From: Camellia lanceoleosa
Taxonomy: Eukaryota; Streptophyta; Magnoliopsida; Ericales; Theaceae
DNA length: 64,000 nt
Direction of reading: 5' to 3'
NCBI GenBank assembly: GCA_025200525.1
Contig: CM045761.1
Location: forward strand, 202,670,321 to 202,734,320
Shown here: piece after piece, positions 33,688 through 49,005 of the stretch
How positions within the stretch are numbered: position 1 is the stretch's first letter
How the letters are laid out: each line of letters opens with the position of its first letter
Translations under genes and position numbers: made by a program
Notes under the pieces: model-generated
The model's input: only the letters and a program-made list of their open reading frames with translations
What the model was told of the DNA's origin: nothing
The model's database searches: none

Positions 33688-35345
33688 TGATCCAAATTGT
33701 TATTGTCTATAATTTGGCTTCTTTACTCGAGCGAAACTTCTTGCGCTCGAGCAAGATTTGTAAGCTCCCAATACTTTTGCAGGCCTGCAAAGATACTTGC
33801 GCTGTTTGGTAGAGTTGTGGAAAAATGATTATAGATTATAACTTAACAGATTATAACTTATAACTATGAATATAAGTTGTTAATCTATTTGGTGCAGCTG
33901 TAGAATTATGAATTTAAGTAGCAAAGTAGTGTTTGGTTGATAAGCTGTAAAATAACTTTTTGCTGTATAATTATCTTTTTTGTCCTTATATGATATAAAA
34001 ATGATTATTTTGTCATTTTTTTCCGTTTTAATTTTAAAAAAAATTATTTCATTAATAAAAGTTAATATAATTAATATTACAAACCTTATTATTTTCATTT
34101 TTTCATTATAAATTAATTAGTATAAAATTATTTCATTTTTTCATTATAAATTAATTAGTGTCAATTAATGGCTTATTTTCATTTTTTCATTATAAATTAT
34201 TATTTTCACTTTTTCATCATAAATCAATTAGTATAAAATTATTTCATTATAAATTAATTAGTATCAATTAATGGCTTATTTTCATTTTTTCATTATAAAT
34301 TGTTATTTTTATTTTTTCATTATAAGTCAATTAGTATAAAATTATTTCATTATAAATTAATTAGTGTCAATTAATGGCTTATTTTCATTTGTTCATTATA
34401 AATTATTTTTTTCATTTTTTCATTATAAATCAATTAGTATAAAATTATTTAATTATAAATTAATTAGTGGCAATTAATGGCTTTTTGTAATCAATTAATG
34501 CTAAAATTATTAATTAGTATTAATTAATATAAAATTTATTTTAGTAATGGCTAAAATGCTTTATTATTATTATTTTTTTTTTATTAAAAAAATACTAAAA
34601 ACCTCTAGGGAAAAAAAAAAAAAAAAGGTGAACCCTAGCTCCGGCAATCACAGCAGCGACGTGGCAGGGCTAGGGTTTTGTCACGTCGGTATCCCTTTCT
34701 CCTCCTCCTCCTCCTCCTCATCTCACCGTCGGCAGCCCTTTGCAAAACCCTAGCTGTAATCGCAAAGAAAGAAAAAGTTGGGGTTTTGTCACGCTGTTGA
34801 TCGCGAAAAAAGAGAGAGAGAACTAGGGTTTGTCACGCTGTCAATTACGAAGAGAGAGAGAGAGAGAGAGCGAGCTAGGGTTTTGTCACGCAATCGTCAC
34901 CGTCAGGCTATCTCGCGACGCCGGAGATCGCGAAGAGAGAGATTGAGAGAGAGCTAGGGCTTTACTGCTTCTGGTTCGTGCGAGAAAGAGGGAGAGAGAG
35001 CTCTGGTTCACTGGTTCGTGCAAGAGAGAGAGGAAAAGAGAGAGAGCTCCCTTTCGCCAGAAATCGTCTCTTAGAGATGTACGAGAGACAGAAATGAGTT
35101 GTGTTTACATGGCACACTTGTAATAACTTGAAATTGTGAGGGGCATTTAAGTCATTTTGCCCCTCAAATAGCAGCTACGCACTTAAGCTGTTTGGAAAAG
35201 CTTCTCCTCTCCCACTCAAAGAAAAAATTGATTTTTGGCTTAGAAAAAGCTATAATTTGTATTATTAAGCTAAACCAAACACACCAAAATAGTTTAAATT
35301 AAGCTAAAAGCTGAAATAAGCTGAAAATAAGTCCTACCAAACAAG
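33688..35345. repeat. Repeat-rich block, possible TIR element with two tandem arrays
   Basis: The ends resemble each other inversely (GCTGTTTGGTAGAG near 33799 and CCTACCAAACAAGG near 35345), but no target-site duplication was found. Inside are about four copies of an AT-rich unit of roughly 110 bp (TTTCATTTTTTCATTATAAATTA.., 34060-34500). A GC-richer array follows at about 34620-35050, whose units contain TAGGGTTTTGTCACG followed by GA repeats. Neither encodes a recognisable protein. Sequences with GCTCGAGCGA lie on both outer sides (about 33725-33760 and 35370-35395), suggesting the block interrupted one repeat. Confidence 0.4.
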
Positions 35346-37079
35346 GTCACTGAACGGTAGTGTTATTCGCTCGAGCGAGATTTCTTGTGTTCGAGCGACT
35401 ATCTTTTGTCTACAAACTGCTGGGAGTTTGTAAACAGGCCATTTTACATCACTTTTTCATCTCTCTCCCTTTCTCTCTAAAACATTTCAAAACCTTAAGT
35501 TGAGACCCTCTCTCTCTAAAACTCATCTTCTCTCTACAAATACACTTAGCTCTAGGGATTTCTTCACTCTACTCTCTTTGTTAAAAAGGTATAGCTCACC
35601 TAGAGCTTCGTCTTGACTCGAACAAAGTTGGGTTCCGACGTTGTTGAAGTTTCCTTACTCTCTCAATCATCTTCTAACTTTGAGGTACGGATTTTTTACA
35701 CTCTTTTATGATTTTTAATTTAGCTATTTGTTTTTATAAAACAATCTTGTGATTTTGGAGGATTTTGAACAAACCTAGGGTTTTTGTTTAAAATCAAAAA
35801 ATGGATTTTCAAATGGATGTATTGAAAATGGTTGTGGGGTTGGAAATGAGGTTAAGTTGTGATCAAACTATTGATTTTGATACTTTGAATAGATTTTGGA
35901 AGAAAAAAGGGTTTTACTCTAAGTGGCTCAAATATTTATTTTGTATAAATAAATGGAATTGATATTAAAAATGTGAAATTGGAATGTATATTGATATAGA
36001 TGTTGGAGTTTGATATGTACTATCACTCGCCTTGAAATTTGGGAAGTTTATTTGTATTAGAGATTTTACATCTGTTTAGAAATATCTGTTTTGGGCTATC
36101 GGTGGAGAATAGTTATGATTGTTGTAGAAATTGCATGAGGATTAGGTAAATTGAAACTAATTCCTTATCCATATGCATTGAACATTGTTGCTCATTTAAT
36201 ACAATATATATGAATTTGAGAAAATGGGGTGAACATTGGAAATAGATGTGTGTCACCGAATTAAGTTGGCTTGTGTGTCCGAGGTGAAAGTCCTGAAAAA
36301 CGCATGTATACATAGGTGCCGATTCCCGCAGACGATATATCTGTAAAATGACAATAGTAGCACTTGTATAGGCTATGTTTACATGGGTATCGTTTGACGG
36401 TTTCCAACAAACGAAATATCCGTGAAAGGTTGTATCGGTTTGATAATTCCCTTTTGTTTTCCGTTGTAAAGGACATGATCTGAGAATTAAAATGTAAACT
36501 GAGTATGGCATGATTTTTTAGAAAGAAATATAAAACGTTGTGGTCATAAGTATTGCATATGTATTTAACTCTGATATCTTTATTAAAATTCATATATTGT
36601 GTTGGATTGTTTCTATTGGATTTTGGCTTACCTTATATGGGAAAATCATTTTAAGGTGTTGGAGATATGCCTCCGCCATGACAGTAGCTTGGGAGGATTG
36701 GAGCAAGAGTTTCATTTTGTTCACTTATTGTTAATATTTTATACAAGCCTAAGGTTTTATCCGTATTAGATTTAAATTCATTTTGATGTAACTAAGTACA
36801 GTCTTGGAAAATTGTAGTCTTTAGGGCATTTCTATTATCTGTTTAACTTCTGTTTCATATAGTTGTTGTTGTTGACCTATGTTATAGATTCAAGATTAGG
36901 ACTTATGAATGTATATTCGTATGTGTCACCCTTTTGTACAATTGAGTCTCATGTAATAGAAAGGTATTATACGCTGATTCGCATTGTTATTTACTTATCG
37001 TAAGGGATGGTTTATCGTATTTATTTCAGGGCATTGCATTTGAAATGTAAATGGTTTGGATTATCGAAATGGGCAATTT
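35346..37079. other. Unassigned, probably LTR- or leader-like repeat sequence
   Basis: The pyrimidine-rich TCTCTC leader-like stretch (35450-35600) followed by AT-rich sequence looks like the end of a long terminal repeat or a gene leader. No coding region of known family follows. Short ORFs on both strands (36113-36734) look like chance readings. Confidence 0.3.
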
Positions 37080-37215
37080 GGCTGCACAATAGTGGCTGTT
37101 GTACACCCCTACACAGTAACCACCTCAAATTCGTGGGTTTCACCCATGTAAGACATTTAGTAGAAATTTTATTAAAATTTTTAGAGTATCTACCATTACT
37201 CACAAGTTGTAGAAC
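37080..37215. mobile_element. Fragment of the hAT-type MITE family, inverted
   Basis: CAATAGTGGCTGTTGTACAC..ACAGTAACCACC is the inverse complement of the sequence at about 32027-32070. It continues into CACCCATGTAAGACATTTAG, which is also found in the intact copy at 37241-37400. Confidence 0.5.
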
Positions 37216-37240
37216 AAAAGCATAGCAAATTAAATTCAAT

Positions 37241-37400
37241 AAGAAAATGTTATAGGTCTCAAATTTTCTACCAAATGAATGATCAAATGTCTCACATGGG
37301 TGTGGAATCCATGTGGAATCTATAAAAGTATGGACCCCACACCCATGTAAGACATTATGTCATTCATTTGATAAAAAATTTGATATTTCTAACATTACCC
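37241..37400. mobile_element. hAT-type MITE, 160 bp, intact
   Basis: A hairpin with arms AATGTTATAGGTCTCAAATTTTC and GATATTTCTAACATT, and internal TCACATGGGTGTGG / CCACACCCATGTAAGAC. It is flanked by a perfect 8-bp duplication AATTCAAT (37233-37240 and 37401-37408). Same family as the one in the BSK intron, and the best-preserved copy here. Confidence 0.8.
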
Positions 37401-37408
37401 AATTCAAT

Positions 37409-38388
37409 ATATTGATTCCTTTTCATGACTGCATGATCATTTTGCAAAGGCAATGATTAAGAAATGATTATTTAGTTAATAAGTTTGATTTCCAGAAAAT
37501 TTTCCTATCCTTGTTTAGTTATTAATTTATTGATAAATACAGTTCATTTACATGTAACATATCATGTGCTAGCTACTTTTGCAATCCAAATGGCAATGCA
37601 CCCACAACTTGCACACTCCTCCTTTTTCCCTTTATTTATTTATTTATTTTATTATTTTTTTTTTGTTGAATTTTTTTAGCAATCCAGTTCACATGTCAGT
37701 CTGTCTTAGTTCATGTCTGGTTGTTTTAAATATAGACTCTGCAAGCCGATTTTATTTATTTATTTTTAATACCTTTTTTTAGATAGAAGCATATGGCCAA
37801 GAATCCCAATCCCAAACGTCGATGTCTATCTGTTCCAAACAATGTATAATTATGGTATAATTTCAGTAAGTAAGAATCTCTATACTTATCCAACGGTTAT
37901 AGATAGTTACAATTGGGGATAAAAGTTTTTGGCCAAGAAATAATAGTCATAAGACATTACAACAACAGTCGATAAACATGACCTTCAACTATTTATTTAA
38001 TTTTTTCAAATTTATAATATATTACAGTTCAAAATCTACAAAACAGAACCAACAGTCACACATACAAAACAGTTCAAGAACCATCTTGAAAAAAATTTAA
38101 TACCATTTTAGTTGCTAGATATGTACACTCTACCATGGCTACCACCAGATAAATAAAATAAAGTAATTCATGTAAGAGATATATAAAGGGAGAAACTATT
38201 CCCATTCCATTTTGCTTTAAATACATTTATTTTTTTGTCTTTATTATACATAGTTATATTAATACCTTTGAAATTTTAGTTTTTTTTAGAGAGTATATTT
38301 TGTGTGAAATAGTATTAATATAATTATGCATAATAAAAACAAAAAATTGAGTGTATTTGGAATAAAGTAAAATGAGAATAGGGGCTCT
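37409..38388. other. AT-rich intergenic, nothing recognised
   Basis: Low-complexity TATTT and poly-T runs (37630-37780) and no ORF or RNA of known family. Confidence 0.4.
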
Positions 38389-39055
38389 CACTACTAAAAA
38401 AAACACTTTTTGCGACCGCTATAAACCGTCGCAAATAATAAAAAACAGTCGCAAAAGACTTTTTGCGACGGCCCATGCGACGGCAAATGGGGGTCGCGAA
38501 TATGGGGGTGGCAAATACTTTTTGCGACGGCAAAACAACGGTCGCAAATTATTTGCGACCACCTAAACTACTTATGGCGACCGTTATTTTGCCGTCGCAA
38601 AAAACAAAGAAAAACACTAATATGATCTTTTGCGACCATCTTGTTACCGTCGCAAAAAATAAAAATAAAAATAAAAATAAAAATAAAAATAAAAACAAAA
38701 ACAAATAAATAAATAAAAACATTGCATAAACTAATAAAAAACTAAATAAAAATGGTATGCACATTGCACTAACAGATTATTCACAAACTGCCCTCAGCCA
38801 ATCCATGGCAAAAAGCATTTTCTTCAACATTAAACTAATTATTTCTGCCAAAAAATATAGTTTTGACCTATTGCACAAATCATATTAATTGTCTACACAT
38901 GGATGCAATTTTTCCAAAATTTCAATGGAAAATGAAAATGAAATAGAGGGAGGGAAAAAATCCACTTGGGCCATGGCCTGCAGCCAAGGAAAGGTAACCC
39001 GCATGTGAAAAAAAAAAGAAAAAAAAAAGAGCTCAACTCATAAATGTATTCTCAT

Positions 39056-39240
39056 TTAGTCATTGTAATTCAAACTGTCATCGTCATCGAGCTCTACTTC
39101 AGCATCATCTGACCCACCAAGGAGTGACAGGAAAACTAAAACTGCTACCAGCTGTGTTACCAAGAAATATTTGGCCCGTCTTCTAAATTTTCTCTCTTCC
39201 TCTGTCTTTTCCTTCTTAGGTTTGCTCTTGGGTTTTGAAC
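39056..39240 (-). pseudogene. Unrecognised captured terminal exon with a membrane segment
   Basis: After an acceptor site (CTTTTAG) the frame reads 60 codons to TAA: a Lys/Glu-rich part (PKSKPKKEKTEEERKFRRR), a hydrophobic segment (YFLVTQLVAVLVFLSLLGG) and an acidic tail ending DDDDSLNYND. It looks like the C-terminus of a tail-anchored or single-pass protein. I do not recognise the family. It lies inside CACTA 1 with other fragments. Confidence 0.4.
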
Positions 39241-39596
39241 CTAAAAGGATAAAAACTCAGTTACTCTTACAATTATGCATAAAGAAAGAAAAGGCAACAA
39301 AAGACGTATAGTTGGAACCATATCTCAATAGCCACAGATCGTTCAAAGAAGAAAGAAATATTCGGATATAACACTTAAAAATCATCACTACAATCTTTGT
39401 AAAGAAACAATAATAAAAATTCCCCACTCATGACAGCTGGGAAGCATGAATGAATTTATCAACTACATTCCAAATGCAACCACAAAGACCATAAGATCTC
39501 CAGCTCTGAAGTAAATACATGGGCACGAAAAATGCAGACATTCAAGAACGGAAGCTATGAACTATGCAAATGCCGAAGCAATTGAGTGTCTAATAC

Positions 39597-39680
39597 CTGT
39601 TGGAAGTTTCCTAGAGAAGTGACAATTGGATCTGCTGAAACTAAAGCTCGCTCACTTAGCTTGATAGCCCTGTGAAGCTC
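39597..39680 (-). pseudogene. Possible captured internal exon, unrecognised
   Basis: 28 in-frame codons ([20 protein letters not shown]..) between a possible AG acceptor and a CAG|GTATT donor. It is helical in composition. Phase does not join directly to the exon at 39240-39056. Further right, 40385-40240 reads VDVAELRQKLQTMET with a stop and then KELELLQRQKAASEQAALSAK, another coiled-coil-like piece with stops. These may be from one donor gene. Confidence 0.3.
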
Positions 39681-39752
39681 CTTTAGATGACCATAATTTT
39701 ATGAGGTAACACAAGGCCATGTGCACACACATGAACAACAAAAAATTATAAA

Positions 39753-39995
39753 CTCACAGATAAATTAAACTCACATGTCTGTCGCTAAATTCTGTGATGC
39801 TATTGGTCTGTGTGTTCTGCTAAAATGGGTGTCGATAACCACTTAAATTCTGTGTCGCTAAATTCTTCAGATAAATTGAACTCACAGATAAATTAAACTC
39901 ACATGTCTGTCGCTAAATTCTGTGATGCTATTGGTCTGTGTGTTCTGCTAAAATGGGTGTCGGTAACAACTTAAATTCTGTGCTACACTCTGTCA
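39753..39995. repeat. Tandem duplication, 128-bp period, two copies
   Basis: CTCACAGATAAATTAAACTCACATG..AAATGGGTGTCG is repeated nearly perfectly 128 bp later; only two or three differences were seen over about 110 bp. A recent slippage-type duplication inside CACTA 1. Confidence 0.8.
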
Positions 39996-41524
39996 CCTAA
40001 AATGTGTGTTCATGTCTCTAATTACAAACATGTAAACCTACCATATTCCCTCTAGCAAAGAGAAACTGAATATCTTATTTCCATATCTGAAAAGAACTGG
40101 GTTAAGAAAAAAAAATACTTTAAATGGGGAAAAAAATTAAATTGATTTTGAGTTCCAAAACTAGGAATTACTGTGTATTTGGGGTTCGAATTTTTAGGCG
40201 TCATTGGCATCTTGGCTAGGAGGGGATCCGGCAAGCCAACCCTACATGCCGCCCGAGCTCTGCCTCTGTTTTGCACTCAAGGCAGCTTGTTCAGAGGCAG
40301 CCTTTTGTCTTTGAAGAAGTTCGAGTTCTTTTTGTTAGGTCTCCATAGTTTGCAGCTTTTGCCGTAGCTCTGCCACATCAACCTAGTGAGATAGTAAGTG
40401 TTAGAACTAAACTTCTTTCCAATGAAGACATTTTAAAAGAAACCACCAAAATTAATCAGATATCACTCAAACCAACAAAATTAATTATTCAATACAGAAA
40501 TCAAAAGTTTGATGTTAGTATTAATTTGTGCTTCGTTAACATAATGAAGAAACCAAAAGTTTTTGCTCTCTTAAATCAATCAATAAAGACCAAACTATTA
40601 TGCCTTCAAATGAAAGCAAGCACAAAGAAAGTCAAATTTAAAAAAGGAAAAAAAGAAAAGAAAAGAGTGGGGTCATAGTAAACTGCACCAAACAGAGCCA
40701 ACAACCTACTTGATTTCAACAGTGTATTTAATATAAGTGTTTTCTCAAATTTTAGATTTTCTTTGCAGACTTTTGATAGGCAGTGCATACCAAATTTTTG
40801 TGTCTGATAAATAATGAATAAGTGGCATTTGAAGCACATACATGCTATTAGCAATGAACTGCTCACACTGGAGAACCAAAACAAAGTAAATAACATGACA
40901 GTATTTATAATCATTGAGAACACATATTAATGGTTGCTGTAGGTTTTTAGCATGGAATATATCCACGAAAAGCTATTCTTACTAGTATAACATATCATTT
41001 TCTTTGGGCCAAAACTTATTCTGTTTTCATAGCATTATCCAAAATGAACCACCTCATCTATAATGTACATTTCTGAATCATACTAGGAATTTAACATATA
41101 TAGCAATGAACTGTTTAGGTGCATAGAAAACCAATAAATAATTTATAATCTGTTTAGGTGCATAGAAAACCACCTCATCTATAATGTACATTTCTTAATT
41201 TCTGTTTTCATAGTATTCAGTTTCAGCTTTAGGCACAAAGAGATGAGAAAGCAAGAAGGACTAATTGTCATAATAAAATTTATAATTTAAGGCATAAAAC
41301 TCTTATATTGACAGCATACCTCTTCACAACCTGATTCCATCATCACTTTAATAGATCTGGTCACAAGTTAGACAGACAAAATAACATTCAGGAAAAAGGG
41401 GAGAAAAAACAAACCCCAAAAATAGAGAGATGGTTGGCAGGTGGGGGGAGAGTGGTGATTAATGATGTGTTTCACTCAAGTAATGGCATGATCGAGATAA
41501 ATTAGTTGGATATTTCAAACTTAC

Positions 41525-41817
41525 TCTTCAGTAACCTTGGCAAATGCAGCTCAATCAGATTTTGCCAAGTGCTTTGCATACTGAGCTGCTATTTCCTGAC
41601 GGGTCTGCTGATCTGGTAAGCCAAAGGTGATCATAGAATCAAACCGACTGACAGAAATGAATGAAACGTATGTTAGTAAACCTTGAATCAATTCTGCATA
41701 TAACCGTCATATAACAAAACGTGCACTGGTATACCTAATCAAAGCAGGATCAAGGTCTTGCATTCTATTGGTTGCAGCAATGACCACCACTTTTTTCTCC
41801 TGCTCAAATCCATCAAT
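41525..41817 (-). pseudogene. Captured AAA-ATPase fragment, two exons
   Basis: Exon 41817-41735 reads IDGFEQEKKVVVIAATNR then QDLDPALI. After a GT..AG intron, exon 41647-41525 continues SRFDSMITFGLPD, QQTRQEIAAQYAKHL, then a TGA where the family continues. IAATNR..LDPALIS.RFD is the sensor-1/second-region-of-homology part of an AAA+ domain. The closest family I know is the plant AAA-ATPase of the At4g04180 type (DGFEQEKK, RFDSMI.F.LPD). The Walker A/B exons are absent, so it cannot be an active ATPase. It was probably copied with its intron from a host gene into CACTA 1. Confidence 0.75.
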
Positions 41818-42060
41818 CTGCACCAGAAGAGTAAAATTTACTAAGACCACAGCAAAAACTGTAAATCAGAATGAAAAACAAGTAACAAGGTAATTTCATT
41901 TGCAAGAAACTTAAGTTAAACCAGCATAGGATGCATAAGAATCAACCTGTAAATCAGAAAAAAAAAAGGATAGAACTTGAGAAGTATCATATACCATGCT
42001 CAAGACCACAAAGAAAGAAGTGGTATAAAAAACACATTCATTCCAGATAAATTTTAAACA

Positions 42061-45332
<3,272 letters not shown>

Positions 45333-45910
45333 GAGAGTCACGTTTTACGTTTTTGCTTTTTTGTTTGGGTCAAGTAAAATGAGATTTTAGTATAAAAAAA
45401 TAATTTTTTTGCGACGGTTAACTAATCAGTCGCAAAAAATTAGACGCAAATAGTTATTTTTCTAATAGTGTCTCATATATAACTAGTGGAATTCTTTAAA
45501 TCGAAATTAACGCATAAGATAAATATTTTATGATATACAAATATAGTCGTTATAGCATTATTGATTATCATAAAGGCGCTTATTTTTTACCAAAAATAAT
45601 AAGAAAAGTCTAGCCACCCTTAAAATGAACCAAAAAAAGAACCAAAATGATCAAAGTAATTTATATATTATTGCTGAAAATAATAAGGATTTCAAATGAA
45701 AATGGTTTTGATCGATTTCTCTACATATACACTAAACTCAAAGCAAAAACACCAAAATGATCAAAGTAATTTATCAATTTACAGTCACAATTGTACAGTA
45801 TACACTTCACACCTAGATTTTATTTATTTATTTATTTTAGTCGGAATGTACAAGATAAAACAAGCTTTAGAAAAAGAAAAAAAAAAAATGTTTTACATCT
45901 TTTTCTTTCT

Positions 45911-46826
45911 CTACTTGGTGAGAACATTGAGCAGTGAAACCCTAGTGTTAATCAAACTCCTAAACACTCTCTCACTACAAACTTCAATCCCAACAATACA
46001 ATCCTCCAACCCATGCATTCTCTTCAACACCATTTTCACTTCTTCTTCTTCACCACCATTTCTCTTCTTTCTCAAACCCAACAACAAGCTCTCTATTCCA
46101 ACTAGCTGAAACTCTTCAATACCCTCCTCCACCTTCACTCTCTTCCTCTTATTCAACAATCTCATTCCCATCCACGTCGACTTTCGCGACACAAACGCCG
46201 ATGAAATACCATTAAAAAGAGCCGCCGAAACCAACACAGTCAACTCATTAACATCTCCGATAGCTTCAGCCAGCTCAGCATCGCAGTCCGGCACCGACAA
46301 GTAGCTGTTTCCGATTGATCGGACGGTGGAAACGAGCTTACTCATTTCTTTACCAAATTTGTTTATAGCCTTTAAATAGCAATCCAACTTAGAATAGTCT
46401 TTTTCTCCTTATGGCCACTTGAGCCGCCGAGAGTTCTAGTTTGAGAGCCAACACGAGGGTCTGGATGATTCCAGAAACGTCGTTAAAGCGGAGGAACGCT
46501 TCTAGTAGGTTCTCGATTGAGTCGGGGGGGTGGCGGAGCGGGACGAGGGTTTGGGGAGGTGGGAGGGGGCCGACGGGGTAGTCTGGGATGGTTTTGAGGC
46601 GGGTCAAGCCGTCGCAGAGCCAGGCAGAGGGTAGGGTGTCGGGTTTGGATTCCCAGGATTTTAGGAGGATGATGTGGTCCTTGAGGAGGGAAATCAAGGG
46701 ATGAGATCTGCAGGGTAGACTGGTGGATCTGACGTGATGAGGTTTTCTGGGTTTTGATGAATGGTTGTGATGGTGGTTTGGGAAGGAAAGGGATCGTCGG
46801 AAATTGGCGACCATTTTTGAGGTCAT
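45911..46826 (-). pseudogene. DUF241 family protein gene, disrupted by a single-base frameshift
   Basis: Frame 1 (46826-46389; or start at 46814, MVANFRRSLSF) encodes the DUF241 N-terminus: KPHHVRSTSLPCRSHP, LKSWES, a Pro-rich part, then ENLLEAFLRFNDVSGIIQT. Frame 2 (46387-45911) continues with DCYLKAINKFGKEMSKLVST and the conserved helices to the C-terminus RSLINTRVSLLNVL. The join is at a run of five T on the plus strand (46400-46404). With four, the reading passes from IRRK straight into DYSKLDCYLK and the protein would be about 300 residues, the usual DUF241 length. It is intronless like most of the family. Either the gene was recently lost or the run length is a sequencing error. The function of DUF241 proteins is poorly known. 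A (GA)n tract (46851-46876) lies in the 5' leader. Confidence 0.85.
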
Positions 46827-46845
46827 TTTTGTGTTTGTTTGTTTG

Positions 46846-46881
<36 letters not shown>

Positions 46882-47189
46882 GTGTGAAGGAAAATTAATG
46901 GAGGTTGGGGGAGTTTATAAAGGGGGGAGACAACGCGGATGGAGAGTTTTTAGAGAGAGAGGCGCACGAGGGGGTGACAGACAGGTGGGGGGGACTGGAT
47001 CCGCGAATAAATCCATCTGTTTCGGGTCATGTGGGCTTGGGGTTTGGCATAGTTTAAGCTTAAATTTGATATGGATGAGTGTATTATACAAAAAATTTAA
47101 TGCCAAAAATAAAAAAGGAAAATCATATTAATTTTTTTTGAAATTTAGATTAAGAATAAATAATTAAGGAAAATAAAAGGGTGATGCAC

Positions 47190-49005
47190 CAATAAGTCCT
47201 AAATTAATAACTTATACACTATTTAGTCCTAAAAGTTTTCTTATAGACTGAAAGGTCCCATTATAGGGAAATTGACTATAAAGGGCATATACATCAAACA
47301 AAAATATTAAGAACATCAAACATTAACAAAACATCATTAAACATCAAACATCACCAACATTAATCATCAACGTATGAACATCAAATATTAACAAAACATC
47401 AAAAACATCAAACATTAATAAAAACATCAAGAACATCAAAGATTAACAAAACATCACCAAACATCAAATAACATCAAACATCATCATCAAAACAATATTA
47501 TCATCAAACAACATCAAACATCATCATCAAAACATCAACTATATCACCCACATCATTAAAAAAAAACATTATCAAAATTCAGCAACATCAGAAAAACACC
47601 ATCAAACATCGTCAACTACATCACCATCACTAAAAAAAAAAAAAAAAAAATCATCAAACATTAACAAAAACCAACTACATCAACGCAACAACATCAAAAA
47701 CATCAATAACCACAACATCAATCTTTTTTTTTTTTTTTTTTCTTTTGTGGGTTTAGGTTAAATCCCAAAAAGAAGAACCCAGAATAAAAAATTGTTGTTC
47801 TAAAAGGGAACATCATCGTGGATCTTGATTGCTGTTCATCAAACATAAAAAAAAACCCATCTCCACTGATGTTGCCCATTCATGAACAGCAACCATGAAT
47901 TTGCGAAGAAACCCATCTCCAAAAACCATGATGTTTTTATGTTCATGGTTACCCATCTCCATGATGTTGCCCATTCATGATGTTGCTGAATGCGATTAAA
48001 TTCAAATCGAAGTTGAGTTCGTGAAATGCGACTGTTGTGCATTAACAGAGGAGTGTACGCTCGAGTATACCGATCAAATTCGCAAGCGATATCAGGGGAA
48101 ATCGGTCTAGGGTTTCGGCGGTATCTCTCCGGCCACTCCGACCGCCATACCGAAATCGAACCTGGAGTTAGGAAGATCCGATGGGAGAATGGGAGCTGCT
48201 TGAGGACCCGATCTTGGCGTCTCGATTCGGTGGGTTCGAAAGAGAAATGGGCGTGATTGGCATCGAGACGTCGGGCCAACCTTGGAGACGTAGGCGGAGG
48301 GAATATAGAGGCCGTGAAGGACGGTAGAGATGAAGGAGGCAGCGCCGCCGAGGCTATCGGCGATTACGACGTCGTCTTCGATGAGAACATCGTGGCAGTA
48401 ATTCCCGACGAAGGTGTTCTTGTTCTTGATTTTCTCTGACCATTGCTGATGATGTTCGAATGTTGATGATTGTTAATGTTTGAGAGTAATGTATCCTGAT
48501 TGTTAATGTTTGAGACTAAGTTTGAGAATAAACTTATGTTTGAGACTAATGTTCGAATCTGATCAATCTCTCTGTTAACGTGTGAGACTAATGTATCTGA
48601 TTGTTCCTGTGTTATTTTAGATGATAACTAATGTTTGAGACTAATAGTATATGTTGATGTTTGATGTATATTTTTTTAGTGATGTTTGATGTATATGTTT
48701 TTATGATGTTGTAGATTTTTAAGAAATAAACATTCCACAAATTGATGGATGTTCACAACGTTGAATGTTGTGATGTAAAAAAATTGATTAGTTTTTATGA
48801 TGTTGTAGATTTTTAGGAAACAAATATTTTATAAAAGGGGTGTTATTGTAACTTGTAAAATAATGAAAATATAATAAATAGCATTTCAAAATAAAATGGG
48901 ACTAAATGGAGCATAAGAAAACTTTTAGGACTAAATGGTTCAACTTTTCAGAAAATAGGATTTATGAGTAAATTTTCCAAAATAGGAATTATAGGACCAA
49001 TCATA
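47190..49005. mobile_element. Long-inverted-repeat, Pack-MULE-like element carrying a kinase gene fragment
   Basis: A perfect 24-bp inverted repeat, ATTTAGTCCTAAAAGTTTTC+TTAT, lies at 47221-47244 and 48913-48936. Outside it both sides have AGTCCTA/TAGGAC motifs. The inner arms are simple-sequence rich and inversely related: (ACATCAA)-like at 47280-47735 on the left and TGATGTTTGA/TTAATGTTTGAG at 48450-48720 on the right. The GC-rich centre (about 48020-48440) is of host-gene origin. This layout resembles Pack-MULEs. I could not fix exact ends or a 9-bp duplication, so superfamily is inferred. Confidence 0.55.
48105..48440 (-). pseudogene. Captured inositol 3-kinase-like (pfkB) gene fragment
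   Basis: On the minus strand 48435-48274 reads FVGNYCHDVLIEDDVVIAD, SLGGAASFISTVL and YVSKVGP. This is the N-terminal substrate-binding part of plant inositol 3-kinase-like pfkB proteins (the At5g58730 type: VGNYCHDVLI....ESLGGAASFIS..LD....VSKVG). After a deletion/frameshift a second frame has DRVLKQ, and a third (about 48183-48104) has ILPSDLPNSRFDFGMAVGV followed by a stop; these are the next blocks of the same protein. The order is preserved but parts are missing. GC content is clearly above the flanks, consistent with coding origin. Confidence 0.72.

Noticed and set aside
33799..35345. hAT or Harbinger element with defined ends
   Set aside because: The inverted termini are similar, but no 3-, 8- or 9-bp duplication could be found, so no superfamily call is made.
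47839..48279. 146-codon minus-strand ORF as an independent gene
   Set aside because: It is one of three frames across the decayed inositol 3-kinase-like fragment; only short parts of it match the family.
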